The position numbers and the translations under genes were made by a program. 64,000 bases of DNA from Heterotrichella gracilis (Eukaryota > Sar > Xanthophyceae > Tribonematales > Xanthonemataceae): contig JAULBX010025829.1 in assembly GCA_032358255.1 (NCBI GenBank), positions 1-64,000 of the forward strand, given 5' to 3'. Below the pieces are notes generated by a model. It was given only the letters and a program-made list of their open reading frames with translations. It did not search any database and had not been told where the DNA came from. Every line of letters begins with the position of its first letter. The first letter of the stretch is position 1. This document shows positions 36,762 to 45,774 of the stretch, one piece after another.

Positions 36762-36769
36762 TACTTTTA
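36762..36769 (+). promoter_or_regulatory. Candidate -7 box for the TPR array operon
   Basis: TACTTTTA matches TAnnTTTG except at the last base and ends 4 nt before the GTG start at 36774. It would produce a leaderless transcript for the five-gene array. The -33 region contains only a T-run. Confidence 0.35.
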
Positions 36770-36773
36770 GCTG

Positions 36774-38243
36774 GTGCTAAAATACCTGAAAATATTGCTT
36801 CTTTGCTTTCCAGCGGTTTATTTTGGGCAAAATGCAACATATGACTCCCTTAAGATAGCTCTAAAAAAGGCAAAACACGATACTACCAGGTGCAATATCT
36901 TAAACGCGATGATAGAGGCCGAAAGCGATGGCAACGTTTGGATGTCCTATAATCTTGAAATGGAAAAGCTGGCCAATAAAAATTTAGAAATAACCGGTTC
37001 AAACGATCCTTTACATAAAGTTTATTTAAAATACCTGGCAGCCGCGTATAACAATACCGCTTTTTTTGCTGATGAAACCGGCGACGATGCCAAAGGGCTT
37101 GAATACAACAACAAAAGTTTAAAAATACAGCAACAGATCGGAAACAGATCGGGTATTGGCAATTCGTTAAACAATATTGGTGGTATTTATTATAAACAGG
37201 GCAACATCGCAAAAGCATTAGACTATTTTATACAGAGTTTAAAAATATCAGAAAGTATAAATGACCACTACTCCACCTCCAGGCTCTTGAATAACCTTGG
37301 CGGCATCTACTATCAACAAAAGGAATTTTCTAAAGCTTTTGAATGCTACAAAAAATGTGTGCTTATTAATAAGCTTACCAACGACGTATTGGGAATGGCC
37401 TACGCACAAAATAACATTGGCAATTTATATTACGAAACCAATGACATAAATAAAGCGCTTGAGAGTTTTGAAAAAAGTCTGGAGTTGCGCGAAAGCATGA
37501 ATGATAAGCGGGGTATTGCCGAATCTCTGAACAATATTGGCCGTATGTATTTCTTCCAAAAGAAAGAGGACGAAGCTTTAAACTATTATAACAAAAGTTT
37601 AAAGATCCATGAAGAGATCGATGATAAGACCGGTATCTCTTATACATATAATAACATTGCAGAAATATACCTAAAACGAAAAAATTACGATAAGGCTTTA
37701 GCGTATTGCTTAACCTCAATGAAAATTTGTAAAGATCTTGGTTATCCCGAAAATATTAAGTTTGTGGCTTACCAGCTAAATGAAGTTTATAAAGCCAAAG
37801 GTGATTATAAAAATGCGCTGGAAACTTATGAGCTGTATATTTTAATGAACGATAGTATACTAAATAACGAAAACCGCAAAGCTTCCATTCGTACACAACT
37901 AAAATACGAATACGAAAAAAAGGCCGCTGCCGATAGCGTTAAAGTAGGTGAAGAAAAAAAACTGACAACGCTAAAATTAAAGCAGGAAGAGAACCAGCGT
38001 TACTTTTTATATGGTGGCCTGGGATTAACACTTGTATTTAGTGGCTTTATGTTTAACCGTTTTCGCATCATAAAAAAACAAAAGCAAATTATTGAAGATC
38101 AAAAAACAATTGTAGAACGTCAAAAAATTTTGGTTGAAGAAAAACAAAAAGAAGTAATGGACAGTATCCATTATGCTAAACGCATACAGCAAAGTTTGTT
38201 GCCAACAGAAAAATATATTGAGCGCATTTTAACTGAAAAATAA
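36774..38243 (+). CDS. TPR-TM-coiled-coil protein with SpoIIE-linker stub, array gene 1
   Basis: This 489-residue protein is the first of five tandem paralogues. Features in order: signal peptide (MLKYLKILLLCFPAVYFGQ), a conserved N-terminal module (DSLKIALKKAKHDTTRCNIL), about seven TPRs of 40 residues (for example IGNSLNNIGGIYYKQGNIAK), the YELYILMNDS segment, a charged KYEYEKKAAADSVKVGEEKK stretch, one transmembrane helix (about 410-430), and a coiled coil ending in DSIHYAKRIQQSLLPTEKYI with nine residues after it. The TPRs are predicted to be periplasmic and the coiled coil cytoplasmic. GTG is the start that gives a signal peptide. The function is unknown; a sensor or partner of SpoIIE phosphatases is inferred. 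Confidence 0.8.
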   Translation: MLKYLKILLLCFPAVYFGQNATYDSLKIALKKAKHDTTRCNILNAMIEAESDGNVWMSYNLEMEKLANKNLEITGSNDPLHKVYLKYLAAAYNNTAFFADETGDDAKGLEYNNKSLKIQQQIGNRSGIGNSLNNIGGIYYKQGNIAKALDYFIQSLKISESINDHYSTSRLLNNLGGIYYQQKEFSKAFECYKKCVLINKLTNDVLGMAYAQNNIGNLYYETNDINKALESFEKSLELRESMNDKRGIAESLNNIGRMYFFQKKEDEALNYYNKSLKIHEEIDDKTGISYTYNNIAEIYLKRKNYDKALAYCLTSMKICKDLGYPENIKFVAYQLNEVYKAKGDYKNALETYELYILMNDSILNNENRKASIRTQLKYEYEKKAAADSVKVGEEKKLTTLKLKQEENQRYFLYGGLGLTLVFSGFMFNRFRIIKKQKQIIEDQKTIVERQKILVEEKQKEVMDSIHYAKRIQQSLLPTEKYIERILTEK

Positions 38244-38244
38244 A

Positions 38245-39864
38245 TTGAAAAAACAGTTTACATATTCTTTTTTTGTCGGTCTTTTACTTTTGGTAATTTG
38301 TAATTTTTCATATTCACAAACCCCTTTGCTCGATTCTTTAAAAAACACTTTAAGTGCCGCTAAACACGATAGCACAAGGTGCAGTATACTTACTGTTTTA
38401 ATAGAGGCCGAGGGAGATGATAATGTTTGGCCAAAATATAATCAGCGACTCTTAAACATCGCAGAAACAAACCTCAAAACCAAGGAAGTATTAAATGACA
38501 AAAAATTAGAATCCTTATTTTTAAAGCACAAAGCCGATGCTATAAATAATATTGGTTACTTATATGGCCTTAAAGGAGATTCAGAAAAAGCACTAGTTAA
38601 TTATAATGTAAGTTTAAATATCCGCAAACAAATAAACGACAGGAACGGCATCGCCAATTCTCTGAGCAATATAGGTGTGATATATTTTAACCAGGGAAAG
38701 ACCAAGGAGGTTTTAACTACTTATGAAAAAGGATTAGAAATACAAAACCAAATTGGTGATAAAAAAGGCATGGGTATTACGCTTAATAATATTGGTCATC
38801 TATACATGAACAAGGGTGACATTGCAAATGCACTGATCTATTATCGCCAAAATTTAAAATTGCAGGAAGAAATAGGTAATAAAGACGGGCAAGCTCTTGC
38901 CTATAACAATATCGGCCAGATATTTCAGGCACAAGGTGATACTCAAAAAGCCCTTGAAATGAATTTAACAAGTTTAAAGCTGAGAAAAGAAAGTAATAAC
39001 AAACATGGCATGGCGGAATCGCTTATTAACCTCGCTTTAATATATTACAAGGCTGGTAATATCAAAAAAGCCCTCGCATATAACTTTGAGGCTTTGCAAT
39101 TGCAAAGCGATATTGAAAATAAAGGCGGCATGGCTTATGCACTCGCAAATATTGCCACAATTTACGTTAACACTCAAAAATTTGATTCTGCTGAAAAGTA
39201 CACGAATGCCAGCTTAAAAATTAGGCAAGAACTAAATGACGTATCCGGCCTTGCTGACAGTTACTATAATCTAGGCTTTCTATATTATAAAAAAGGACAG
39301 ATACCATTAGCCGCAAGCAACGGTTTAAAAAGTTTGCAACTAGCAAAAGAACTTGGGTTTCCTGAGAACATATATCTATCGGCTGCCCTACTCTTTAAGA
39401 TATATAAAGGACAAAATAAACCAAAAGAGGCGCTCGATATGTTTGAGCTTTATGTAAAAATGCATGACAGCGTTAGTAACAGAGAGACAAGAAAAGCGGC
39501 TATAAAAAGCGAACTAAAATACGAATACGAAAAAAAAGCTGCCGCCGACAGTGTTAAAGTGGCTGAAGAAAAAAAAATAACAGCCATACGATTTAAACAA
39601 GAAGAGAATCAGCGCTACATTTTGTATGGAGGTTTGTTGCTAACCCTGGTATTTGGTGGCGTAATGTTTAACCGCTTCCGTATAACAAAAAAACAAAAGC
39701 ACATCATCGAGGATCAAAAAATTTTGGTAGAAAAACAAAAACAGGTTGTAGAAGAAAAACAAAAAGAGATCATGGACAGTATACACTATGCCAAACGCAT
39801 ACAGCAAAGTCTATTGCCCACAGAAAAATTTATTAATAGGGTTTTAAATAATCAATGGCGCTAA
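38245..39864 (+). CDS. TPR-TM-coiled-coil protein with SpoIIE-linker stub, array gene 2
   Basis: This 539-residue paralogue starts one nucleotide after the stop of gene 1, with TTG giving the signal peptide MKKQFTYSFFVGLLLLVICN. It has the AKHDSTRCSIL and DDNVWPKYN motifs, more TPRs than gene 1 (about eight, for example ANSLSNIGVIYFNQGKTKEV), the KYEYEKKAAADSVKVAEEKK stretch, a transmembrane helix (YILYGGLLLTLVFGGVMFNRF) and the same final helix DSIHYAKRIQQSLLPTEK, then FINRVLNNQWR. It overlaps gene 3 by 10 nt, so translation is probably coupled. Confidence 0.8.
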   Translation: MKKQFTYSFFVGLLLLVICNFSYSQTPLLDSLKNTLSAAKHDSTRCSILTVLIEAEGDDNVWPKYNQRLLNIAETNLKTKEVLNDKKLESLFLKHKADAINNIGYLYGLKGDSEKALVNYNVSLNIRKQINDRNGIANSLSNIGVIYFNQGKTKEVLTTYEKGLEIQNQIGDKKGMGITLNNIGHLYMNKGDIANALIYYRQNLKLQEEIGNKDGQALAYNNIGQIFQAQGDTQKALEMNLTSLKLRKESNNKHGMAESLINLALIYYKAGNIKKALAYNFEALQLQSDIENKGGMAYALANIATIYVNTQKFDSAEKYTNASLKIRQELNDVSGLADSYYNLGFLYYKKGQIPLAASNGLKSLQLAKELGFPENIYLSAALLFKIYKGQNKPKEALDMFELYVKMHDSVSNRETRKAAIKSELKYEYEKKAAADSVKVAEEKKITAIRFKQEENQRYILYGGLLLTLVFGGVMFNRFRITKKQKHIIEDQKILVEKQKQVVEEKQKEIMDSIHYAKRIQQSLLPTEKFINRVLNNQWR

Positions 39865-41333
39865 ACAAAAAATATATTCTAATAGTATTGATCTTTACAA
39901 TAACTGCATCGTTATTTGCACAAGACAATACCGTTGATTCGCTCAGAACTGCGCTTAAAATAGCAAAACACGATACTGAAAAATGTAATCTATTAAATCA
40001 ATTGATAGATGTTACGCCAGACGGCGAATGGGAGAACTACAATGAGCAACTACTTCAGATATCAAACAAAAGGTTAAATTCCAAAACAGCCGGTGATTTG
40101 GAAAAAAAATATATTAGTTACAAAACAATTGCTATAAATAATAAAGGATTTTCGGCTATTCAAAGCGGAAAGCCAGACCTGGCGCTCAAATATTTCAACG
40201 AAAATTTAATTTTACTGACGTCAACCGGTGATAAAACTACCCTGGCAGACACGTACAATAATATTGCCGCCATCTACTATAATCTAGGCAATGTTGTTGT
40301 TGCAATAGACTACTATCAAAAAAGTTTAAAAATTTTCGAAGAGTTAAATGACAAAAAACGCATCGGATACTCACTTAATAATCTGGGTATTCTTTACTAC
40401 AATCAAGGTGACACAGCAAAAGCACTGGACTATTATGAAAAAGGCCTTAAAGCAAAATTACTTATAAAGGATAAGCAAGGTATTGCCTACTCTTTAAATA
40501 CTATTGCTCAAATATATTTCTTTAAAAAAAATTACGACAAAGCTTTAAACTATTATTACAAGAGCTTAAAATTATTTGAGGAGGTAAAAGATAAGCGTGG
40601 CGTAGCACTGACTATAAATTTTATTGGTGGTGTTTACGAACAACAAAATAATATTACGGAGGCGTTAATATTATTTAAAAAGGGATTAGAAACGCAACTT
40701 CTAATAAATGATAAAGCCAGCATAACCAACTCAAAAAACTGTATTGCGCGCACGTATATTAAACAAAAAAAATATTCAGACGCATTACTGTATGCAGAGG
40801 ATGCTTTAAAAATTAGTAAAGAAATGGGCTACCCAAAAGAAATTTTCGAGTCGGCTTTTAATTTAAAACAAATATATTTTCAGCAAAAAAAGTATGCACA
40901 AAGTCTACAAATGTTCGAACTCTATATTCAGATGAAGGACAGCATTTCGAATGCAGAAACACGAAAGGCGTCAATAAAAAGCCAATTAAAATATGATTAC
41001 GAAAAAAAGGCAGCAGCTGATAGCGTTAAGGTTGCAGAAGAGAAAAAATTAAGCGCTCTTCAATTCAAGGAAGAAGAGAATAGGCGCTACTTTTTATATG
41101 CCGGTCTATTATTGACAGTAGTTTTTGGTATTTTTATGTTCAGCCGTTTTCGCATAACTAAAAAACAAAAAAACATTATTGAACAACAAAAAACAGTAGT
41201 TGAAAAACAGAAAAAATTGGTGGAAGAAAAACAAAAAGAAGTAATGGACAGCATTCGCTACGCCAAGCGGATACAACAGAGTTTGCTTCCAACAGAGAAG
41301 TTTATGGACAGGATTTTAAAAAACAAAATATGA
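39855..41333 (+). CDS. TPR-TM-coiled-coil protein with SpoIIE-linker stub, array gene 3
   Basis: This 492-residue paralogue has the signal peptide MALNKKYILIVLIFTITASL..., the motif AKHDTEKCNLLNQLI and a variant GEWENYNEQLL in place of the usual W-P-x-YN, about seven TPRs (for example IGYSLNNLGILYYNQGDTAK), KYDYEKKAAADSVKVAEEKK, a transmembrane helix (YFLYAGLLLTVVFGIFMFSRF) and the terminal helix DSIRYAKRIQQSLLPTEK with FMDRILKNKI after it. The ATG overlaps gene 2 by 10 nt and its TGA overlaps the ATG of gene 4 by 4 nt. Confidence 0.8.
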   Translation: MALNKKYILIVLIFTITASLFAQDNTVDSLRTALKIAKHDTEKCNLLNQLIDVTPDGEWENYNEQLLQISNKRLNSKTAGDLEKKYISYKTIAINNKGFSAIQSGKPDLALKYFNENLILLTSTGDKTTLADTYNNIAAIYYNLGNVVVAIDYYQKSLKIFEELNDKKRIGYSLNNLGILYYNQGDTAKALDYYEKGLKAKLLIKDKQGIAYSLNTIAQIYFFKKNYDKALNYYYKSLKLFEEVKDKRGVALTINFIGGVYEQQNNITEALILFKKGLETQLLINDKASITNSKNCIARTYIKQKKYSDALLYAEDALKISKEMGYPKEIFESAFNLKQIYFQQKKYAQSLQMFELYIQMKDSISNAETRKASIKSQLKYDYEKKAAADSVKVAEEKKLSALQFKEEENRRYFLYAGLLLTVVFGIFMFSRFRITKKQKNIIEQQKTVVEKQKKLVEEKQKEVMDSIRYAKRIQQSLLPTEKFMDRILKNKI

Positions 41334-42820
41334 AAGAACTAAAATCGTACTTCATACTTTTGATCTGCTTTGCTTGTACTGAATTACCTGGTCAAGATAG
41401 ATTGCTAGATTCGCTTAAACATGAACTCAGTCTTGCCAACAACGATTCAGCCAAATGCGCCATACTATTAAGACTCGCAGAAACAATACCTGATGATAAT
41501 TTGTGGCCAACATACAATGAACAGGTCTACCAGATATCAAAAAATAAAATAAAAGCCGGTAACGATAGATCCCTATTCTATCACAAACAATTAATTGCGG
41601 CTACAAATAACAAAGGCTATTTATTTAACCTAACTGGACAAATAGATTCCTCAATAGTCTACTTTAGTGAATGCCTTGATCTTTCTAAAAAAATTAACGA
41701 TAAAAGCAGTTACGCCGAATCATTATATAACATCGGTAAAGCTTATAACTCGAAAGGAAATGTATCAAAAGCATTAGAGCTTCATGCCAGCAGTTTAGCA
41801 ATTGCGGAAAAAGAGAATTTAAGCGAATTAACAGCCCGGGTTTTAGTAAGTATCGGACTAACACACCATAAGCAAAAGGACCTAACTAAAGCGTTAGAGT
41901 ATTACGAAAGAGCTTATAAAATACAATTAAAAATTAAAGATAAACGTGGTAGTGGTTATTCGTTAACAAATATGGCCGGGGTTTATCTAGACAGAAAAGA
42001 TTATACGAACGCGCTAAAGTATTTTACTGAAAGTAAAAAATTGCTTGAAGAAATAAACGATCACATCGGTTACTTAATGGCATTAAGAAACATTTCAAAA
42101 ATCTATCTCATAAATAAAGATTACGATAATGCTATTGAGAATTGCACTAAAATAATTAACGACAAGCAAGCAAAAATTTATAAACCGATTTTGTCAACAG
42201 CGCATGACATGTTATGTGCCATTTACCTTAAAATGAATGATCTTGACAAGGCGCTAAAACATAGCCTATACGCCATGAAAATTGCCAAAGAAATACAAAA
42301 CCCCGAACTAATAAGAAATTGCGCGCTTTCGCTCGCACAAACATACCGGAAAACGAAAAATTTTAAATCATCTTTAGAGAATTATGAACTCCACATACAA
42401 ATGAGAGACAGTATCTATAGTCAGGAAACCCGCAAAGCCTCCATCAAATCCCAACTGAAATACGAGTATGATAAAAAAGCAGCTGCAGATAGCGTTAAAG
42501 TTGCAGAAGAAAAAAAACTAACAGCTATAAAATTCAAACAGGAAAAAGATCAACGCAATTTTTTATACGCTGGTCTTTTGTTAACTTTTGTTTTCGGAGG
42601 CATTATGTTTAACCGCTTTAGAATAACCCGTAAACAAAAAAATATTATTGAAGAACAAAAAGCAATTGTTGAAGCGCAAAAAAATCTTGTAGAAGAAAAA
42701 CAAAAAGAAGTGCTGGATAGCATAAGATATGCGAAACGTATACAACAAAGTTTGCTGCCAACAGATAAATACATATCAAAAGCCCTACCAAAACACAACA
42801 GTGAATTTAAAAAGGATTAA
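41330..42820 (+). CDS. TPR-TM-coiled-coil protein with SpoIIE-linker stub, array gene 4
   Basis: This 496-residue paralogue begins in an ATGA overlap with gene 3. It has a signal peptide (MKELKSYFILLICFACTELPGQ), the motif ANNDSAKCAILLRL and DDNLWPTYNEQVY, about seven TPRs (for example YSLTNMAGVYLDRKDYTNAL), KYEYDKKAAADSVKVAEEKK, a transmembrane helix (FLYAGLLLTFVFGGIMFNRF), then DSIRYAKRIQQSLLPTDK and the slightly longer tail YISKALPKHNSEFKKD. The tail coding region overlaps the start of gene 5 by 20 nt. Confidence 0.8.
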   Translation: MKELKSYFILLICFACTELPGQDRLLDSLKHELSLANNDSAKCAILLRLAETIPDDNLWPTYNEQVYQISKNKIKAGNDRSLFYHKQLIAATNNKGYLFNLTGQIDSSIVYFSECLDLSKKINDKSSYAESLYNIGKAYNSKGNVSKALELHASSLAIAEKENLSELTARVLVSIGLTHHKQKDLTKALEYYERAYKIQLKIKDKRGSGYSLTNMAGVYLDRKDYTNALKYFTESKKLLEEINDHIGYLMALRNISKIYLINKDYDNAIENCTKIINDKQAKIYKPILSTAHDMLCAIYLKMNDLDKALKHSLYAMKIAKEIQNPELIRNCALSLAQTYRKTKNFKSSLENYELHIQMRDSIYSQETRKASIKSQLKYEYDKKAAADSVKVAEEKKLTAIKFKQEKDQRNFLYAGLLLTFVFGGIMFNRFRITRKQKNIIEEQKAIVEAQKNLVEEKQKEVLDSIRYAKRIQQSLLPTDKYISKALPKHNSEFKKD

Positions 42821-44357
42821 CATAGCGTTTATTTTATTTCATTTTGTAGCACAATTATTTGCTCAAAAAAGAGCCGATGATTCTATTTCCAGAATGCTTT
42901 CAAGCAATATTCACGATACGCTAAAATGTAATTCTTTGATGAACTATATTGAGAGCGGACTTGAAGAAACGGTTTGGCCCATTTATAACGATAAATTAAT
43001 ATTACTCTCAAAACAAGCGGCACAAAAAAGTACGGGCCAACTCAAACGTACCTATTCAGAATACCTCTCGATCGCCTTAAGTAATAAAGGGTATCACTAC
43101 AATAGTTTGGGAGACTTTGCAAATGCAAAAAAATATTATGGTTTTGCTCTGGAAATTCAAAAGAACTACAAACTTATTAGTGGCATTGGCTCTAGTTACA
43201 TTAACCTCGGCTTTGCTTCGAAAGCAGAAGGAAATGTACCCCTTGCGCTCGAGTATTATCATTCTGCTCTAAAAATAGCCATTGAACAAAAAGACACCAA
43301 CCAAGCCGCTACTGTATACAACAATATGGCCTATATTTTTAATACCGAAGGCGAATTCTTGCAGGCACTGACCTATTACGAGCGCGCATTAATACTGCAT
43401 ACAAAAAAAAGAAATTTGAGCTCTTTAGCAACCGCTTTAAATAACATTTCAAATATTTATTCAAAAAGAGGCGATGTGTATTGCAAAGGCACAAAAGAAG
43501 AGTGTCTGGCGAGTGGCCGTAAAAAGGCCTTATTGTTCTTAGAAAGAGCAATAGTAATAGAAGATTCCTTAAAAAATAAAGTTGACTTAGCCGGATCTTT
43601 AAATGTATTAGCTGGGTTTTATGACGAGTTTGGAGACCCAAGATGCTTGGACAAAAAAGATTGTATTCGAGCCACCCGCGAAAAATCTTTAAACCTTTAT
43701 AAAAGAGCACTTGCACTTAGAATCGAAACCAATCACACAACCGGTATCATTTTATCTTACCATTCTCTCGCAAAACATATGCTTTTAATCAATAATTTAA
43801 AAGAGGCGCAGGTATATGGCGAAAAGTGTTTTGATTTAGCGAAAAAAATTGGCACACCCGAATTTATAAGCGATGCAGCAAAAATATTATCAGAGATCTA
43901 TAAGAAACAAAATAAATACGAGGAAGCATTAACGATGTATGAACTCTTTATACAAAAAGCAGACAGTCTTAACAATAGCGCGTCTAAAAAGGCTACTATA
44001 AAAAAAGGCTTTCAAATTGAATACGAAAAAAAAGCAGCCGCGGATAGTATAAAAGTAGTCGAAGATAAAAAAGTAACTGATATTCAATTAAAACAAGAAA
44101 CTAACCAACGTTATTTTTTATACGGAAGCTTAGGACTAACCATACTATTTGCCGCTTTTATGGTCAATCGTTTTAGAGTAACCAGCAAACAAAAAAAATT
44201 GATCGAATTACAAAAAAAACTGGTTGAAGATCAAAAAAATATGGTAGATATAAAACAAAAAGAGATCATGGATTCTATCCGTTACGCTAAGCGAATCCAA
44301 ACAAGTTTGTTGCCATCAGAAAAATATCTAACAAAGCATATAAAAGGTAAAGCTTAA
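42801..44357 (+). CDS. TPR-TM-coiled-coil protein with SpoIIE-linker stub, array gene 5
   Basis: GTG at 42801 is chosen because it gives a signal peptide (NLKRINIAFILFHFVAQLFA after the first residue); the frame is open further upstream inside gene 4 without one. The protein is about 518 residues and most divergent of the five: HDTLKCNSLMNYI, VWPIYNDKLI, TPRs, the EYEKKAAADSIKVVEDKK stretch, a transmembrane helix (YFLYGSLGLTILFAAFMVNRF) and the final DSIRYAKRIQTSLLPSEK. Two TPRs carry insertions with cysteine pairs (VYCKGTKEECLASG near residue 222; PRCLDKKDCIRATR near 281). It is convergent with tatD, overlapping by 4 nt. Confidence 0.78.
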   Translation: MNLKRINIAFILFHFVAQLFAQKRADDSISRMLSSNIHDTLKCNSLMNYIESGLEETVWPIYNDKLILLSKQAAQKSTGQLKRTYSEYLSIALSNKGYHYNSLGDFANAKKYYGFALEIQKNYKLISGIGSSYINLGFASKAEGNVPLALEYYHSALKIAIEQKDTNQAATVYNNMAYIFNTEGEFLQALTYYERALILHTKKRNLSSLATALNNISNIYSKRGDVYCKGTKEECLASGRKKALLFLERAIVIEDSLKNKVDLAGSLNVLAGFYDEFGDPRCLDKKDCIRATREKSLNLYKRALALRIETNHTTGIILSYHSLAKHMLLINNLKEAQVYGEKCFDLAKKIGTPEFISDAAKILSEIYKKQNKYEEALTMYELFIQKADSLNNSASKKATIKKGFQIEYEKKAAADSIKVVEDKKVTDIQLKQETNQRYFLYGSLGLTILFAAFMVNRFRVTSKQKKLIELQKKLVEDQKNMVDIKQKEIMDSIRYAKRIQTSLLPSEKYLTKHIKGKA

Positions 44358-45118
44358 TCGCCAAAAATAAACTGAGCATTTTTAGTAGTTATACTTTCTA
44401 CTTCGCTCATAGAAACATTTTTCAGTTCGGCTAACTTTTTAGCAACTTCTAATAAATAAGAAGGCTCGTTGCGCTTACCTCTAAAAGGCACAGGCGCCAG
44501 GTAAGGTGCATCGGTCTCCAACACCAAGTGTTCGAGATCTACATTTTCTATTGCTTTGTCAAGGCCCGAATTTTTAAAAGTAAGCACTCCCCCAATTCCT
44601 AATTTAAAATTACCGAGCGCTAAAATTTTTTGAGCCTGCTCGGCATTTCCCGAAAAACAATGGAAGATGGCCTTTGGTAATTTATTGAAGGAAATAAGTA
44701 TTTCAAATATCTCATCAAAGGCCTCGCGGCAATGAATAACAATAGGATAATTATAGAGTAGCGCCCATTCAATTTGAGTTTTAAAAGCATGTTGTTGTTC
44801 TTTCAAAAAGGTTTTATCCCAGTAAAGATCAATGCCTATTTCGCCAACGGCTTTGTATTTCCTTTTTTCGAGCCAGCTTTTTACAATTGCAAGTTCAGTA
44901 TCAACAGTGGCCTTTACACTGCAAGGGTGCAGCCCCATCATTGCAAAACAATTTTCAGGAAAGTCTACTTCCATTTGATGCATTACATCAATAGAAGTAG
45001 AATCTATATTAGGCAAATAAAATTTTTGGATCCCATTGCTTATAGCCTTTTGAATTAACGTTTTTCTGTCTGCATTAAATTCTTCGGCATAAAGATGAGT
45101 GTGAGTATCAATGATCAT
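44354..45118 (-). CDS. TatD family metal-dependent hydrolase
   Basis: This 254-residue TIM-barrel hydrolase has the TatD metal and active-site motifs: DTHTHLYAEEF at the N-terminus (residues 4-14), AVGEIGIDLYWD (about 94-105), YPIVIHCREAFDEI (about 129-142), IFHCFSGNAEQA (about 155-166) and LETDAPYLAP (about 202-211). TatD proteins are 3'-5' deoxyribonucleases or related quality-control hydrolases. It is the last gene of the minus-strand run and begins 2 nt after the TetR gene stops, so they are co-transcribed. Confidence 0.93.
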   Translation of the reverse strand: MIIDTHTHLYAEEFNADRKTLIQKAISNGIQKFYLPNIDSTSIDVMHQMEVDFPENCFAMMGLHPCSVKATVDTELAIVKSWLEKRKYKAVGEIGIDLYWDKTFLKEQQHAFKTQIEWALLYNYPIVIHCREAFDEIFEILISFNKLPKAIFHCFSGNAEQAQKILALGNFKLGIGGVLTFKNSGLDKAIENVDLEHLVLETDAPYLAPVPFRGKRNEPSYLLEVAKKLAELKNVSMSEVESITTKNAQFIFGD

Positions 45119-45120
45119 AT

Positions 45121-45702
45121 TTAATTCAACGAATCCAGCGCTACTTTAACCACATTATTCAATTCGGTTTTTCCGGCACCACTTTGGCTCATTACGCGCA
45201 ATCCGCATAAAGTATTGTAAAGAAATTGTCCGTAAACTTTTGCAGGCTTATTAAGCTTTACCACTTTCTTTTGTTCTGCATCACTTATCCATGACGAAAA
45301 TAAATTTTGCACTTCGTCTTTATTGTTGCATATCACCTGCGATGTTTTAAAACATTGCTTGCTCATTTCAGCCGCAGCATTAACAAGTAAACAACCATTA
45401 TCATCAGGGTTCTCAACCAAATGGTTAACTACACCCTTAAACATGGTCTCTAACTTTTGAAGTCCGTTAAGGTCTTTTTCATCCAGACTCTGAAATTTCT
45501 TATCATTCGATTCCTTATAAAATTCCAATGACTGTAAATATAAATTGTGTTTATCCTTAAAAGAATCATACAGACTGCTTCTGCTAAGTCCGGTGGCGGT
45601 TAAAATTTCGTCAATAGACGTACCATTATAACCTTTTTCGTGAAAGACATTAGATGCTGCTTCGAGCACTTTGTCTCTGTTAAATTGTTTGTATTTTGGC
45701 AT
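45121..45702 (-). CDS. TetR family transcriptional regulator
   Basis: This 193-residue protein has an N-terminal TetR HTH (RDKVLEAASNVFHEKGYNGT, then SIDEILTATGLSRSSLYDSF and KDKHNLYLQSL, residues about 9-56) and an all-helical ligand-binding domain with CLLVNAAAEMS near the middle. It belongs to the group with a short first helix that often controls oxidoreductases or efflux. Two small palindromes lie between it and the SpoIIE gene and could be its operator. The target is unknown. Confidence 0.9.
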   Translation of the reverse strand: MPKYKQFNRDKVLEAASNVFHEKGYNGTSIDEILTATGLSRSSLYDSFKDKHNLYLQSLEFYKESNDKKFQSLDEKDLNGLQKLETMFKGVVNHLVENPDDNGCLLVNAAAEMSKQCFKTSQVICNNKDEVQNLFSSWISDAEQKKVVKLNKPAKVYGQFLYNTLCGLRVMSQSGAGKTELNNVVKVALDSLN

Positions 45703-45735
45703 AGGGCTAAATTTTGACTGTAAAATTAAAACATC

Positions 45736-45771
45736 GGAATGAATATTCCAAATTATTTAGAACGCTTGTTC
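45736..45771 (-). promoter_or_regulatory. Candidate TetR operator palindromes
   Basis: Two interrupted palindromes occur in the 72-nt gap upstream of the TetR gene: GGAAT-GAAT-ATTCC (45736-45749) and GAAC-GCTT-GTTC (45760-45771). Position suggests autoregulation; this is inference. Confidence 0.35.
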
Positions 45772-45774
45772 CGT

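Noticed and set aside
36774-44357. The five array genes as decaying pseudogenes of TPR-SpoIIE phosphatases
   Set aside because: All frames are intact, signal peptides and starts are kept, and no phosphatase remnants occur between genes; a shared end point in six copies argues against random decay.
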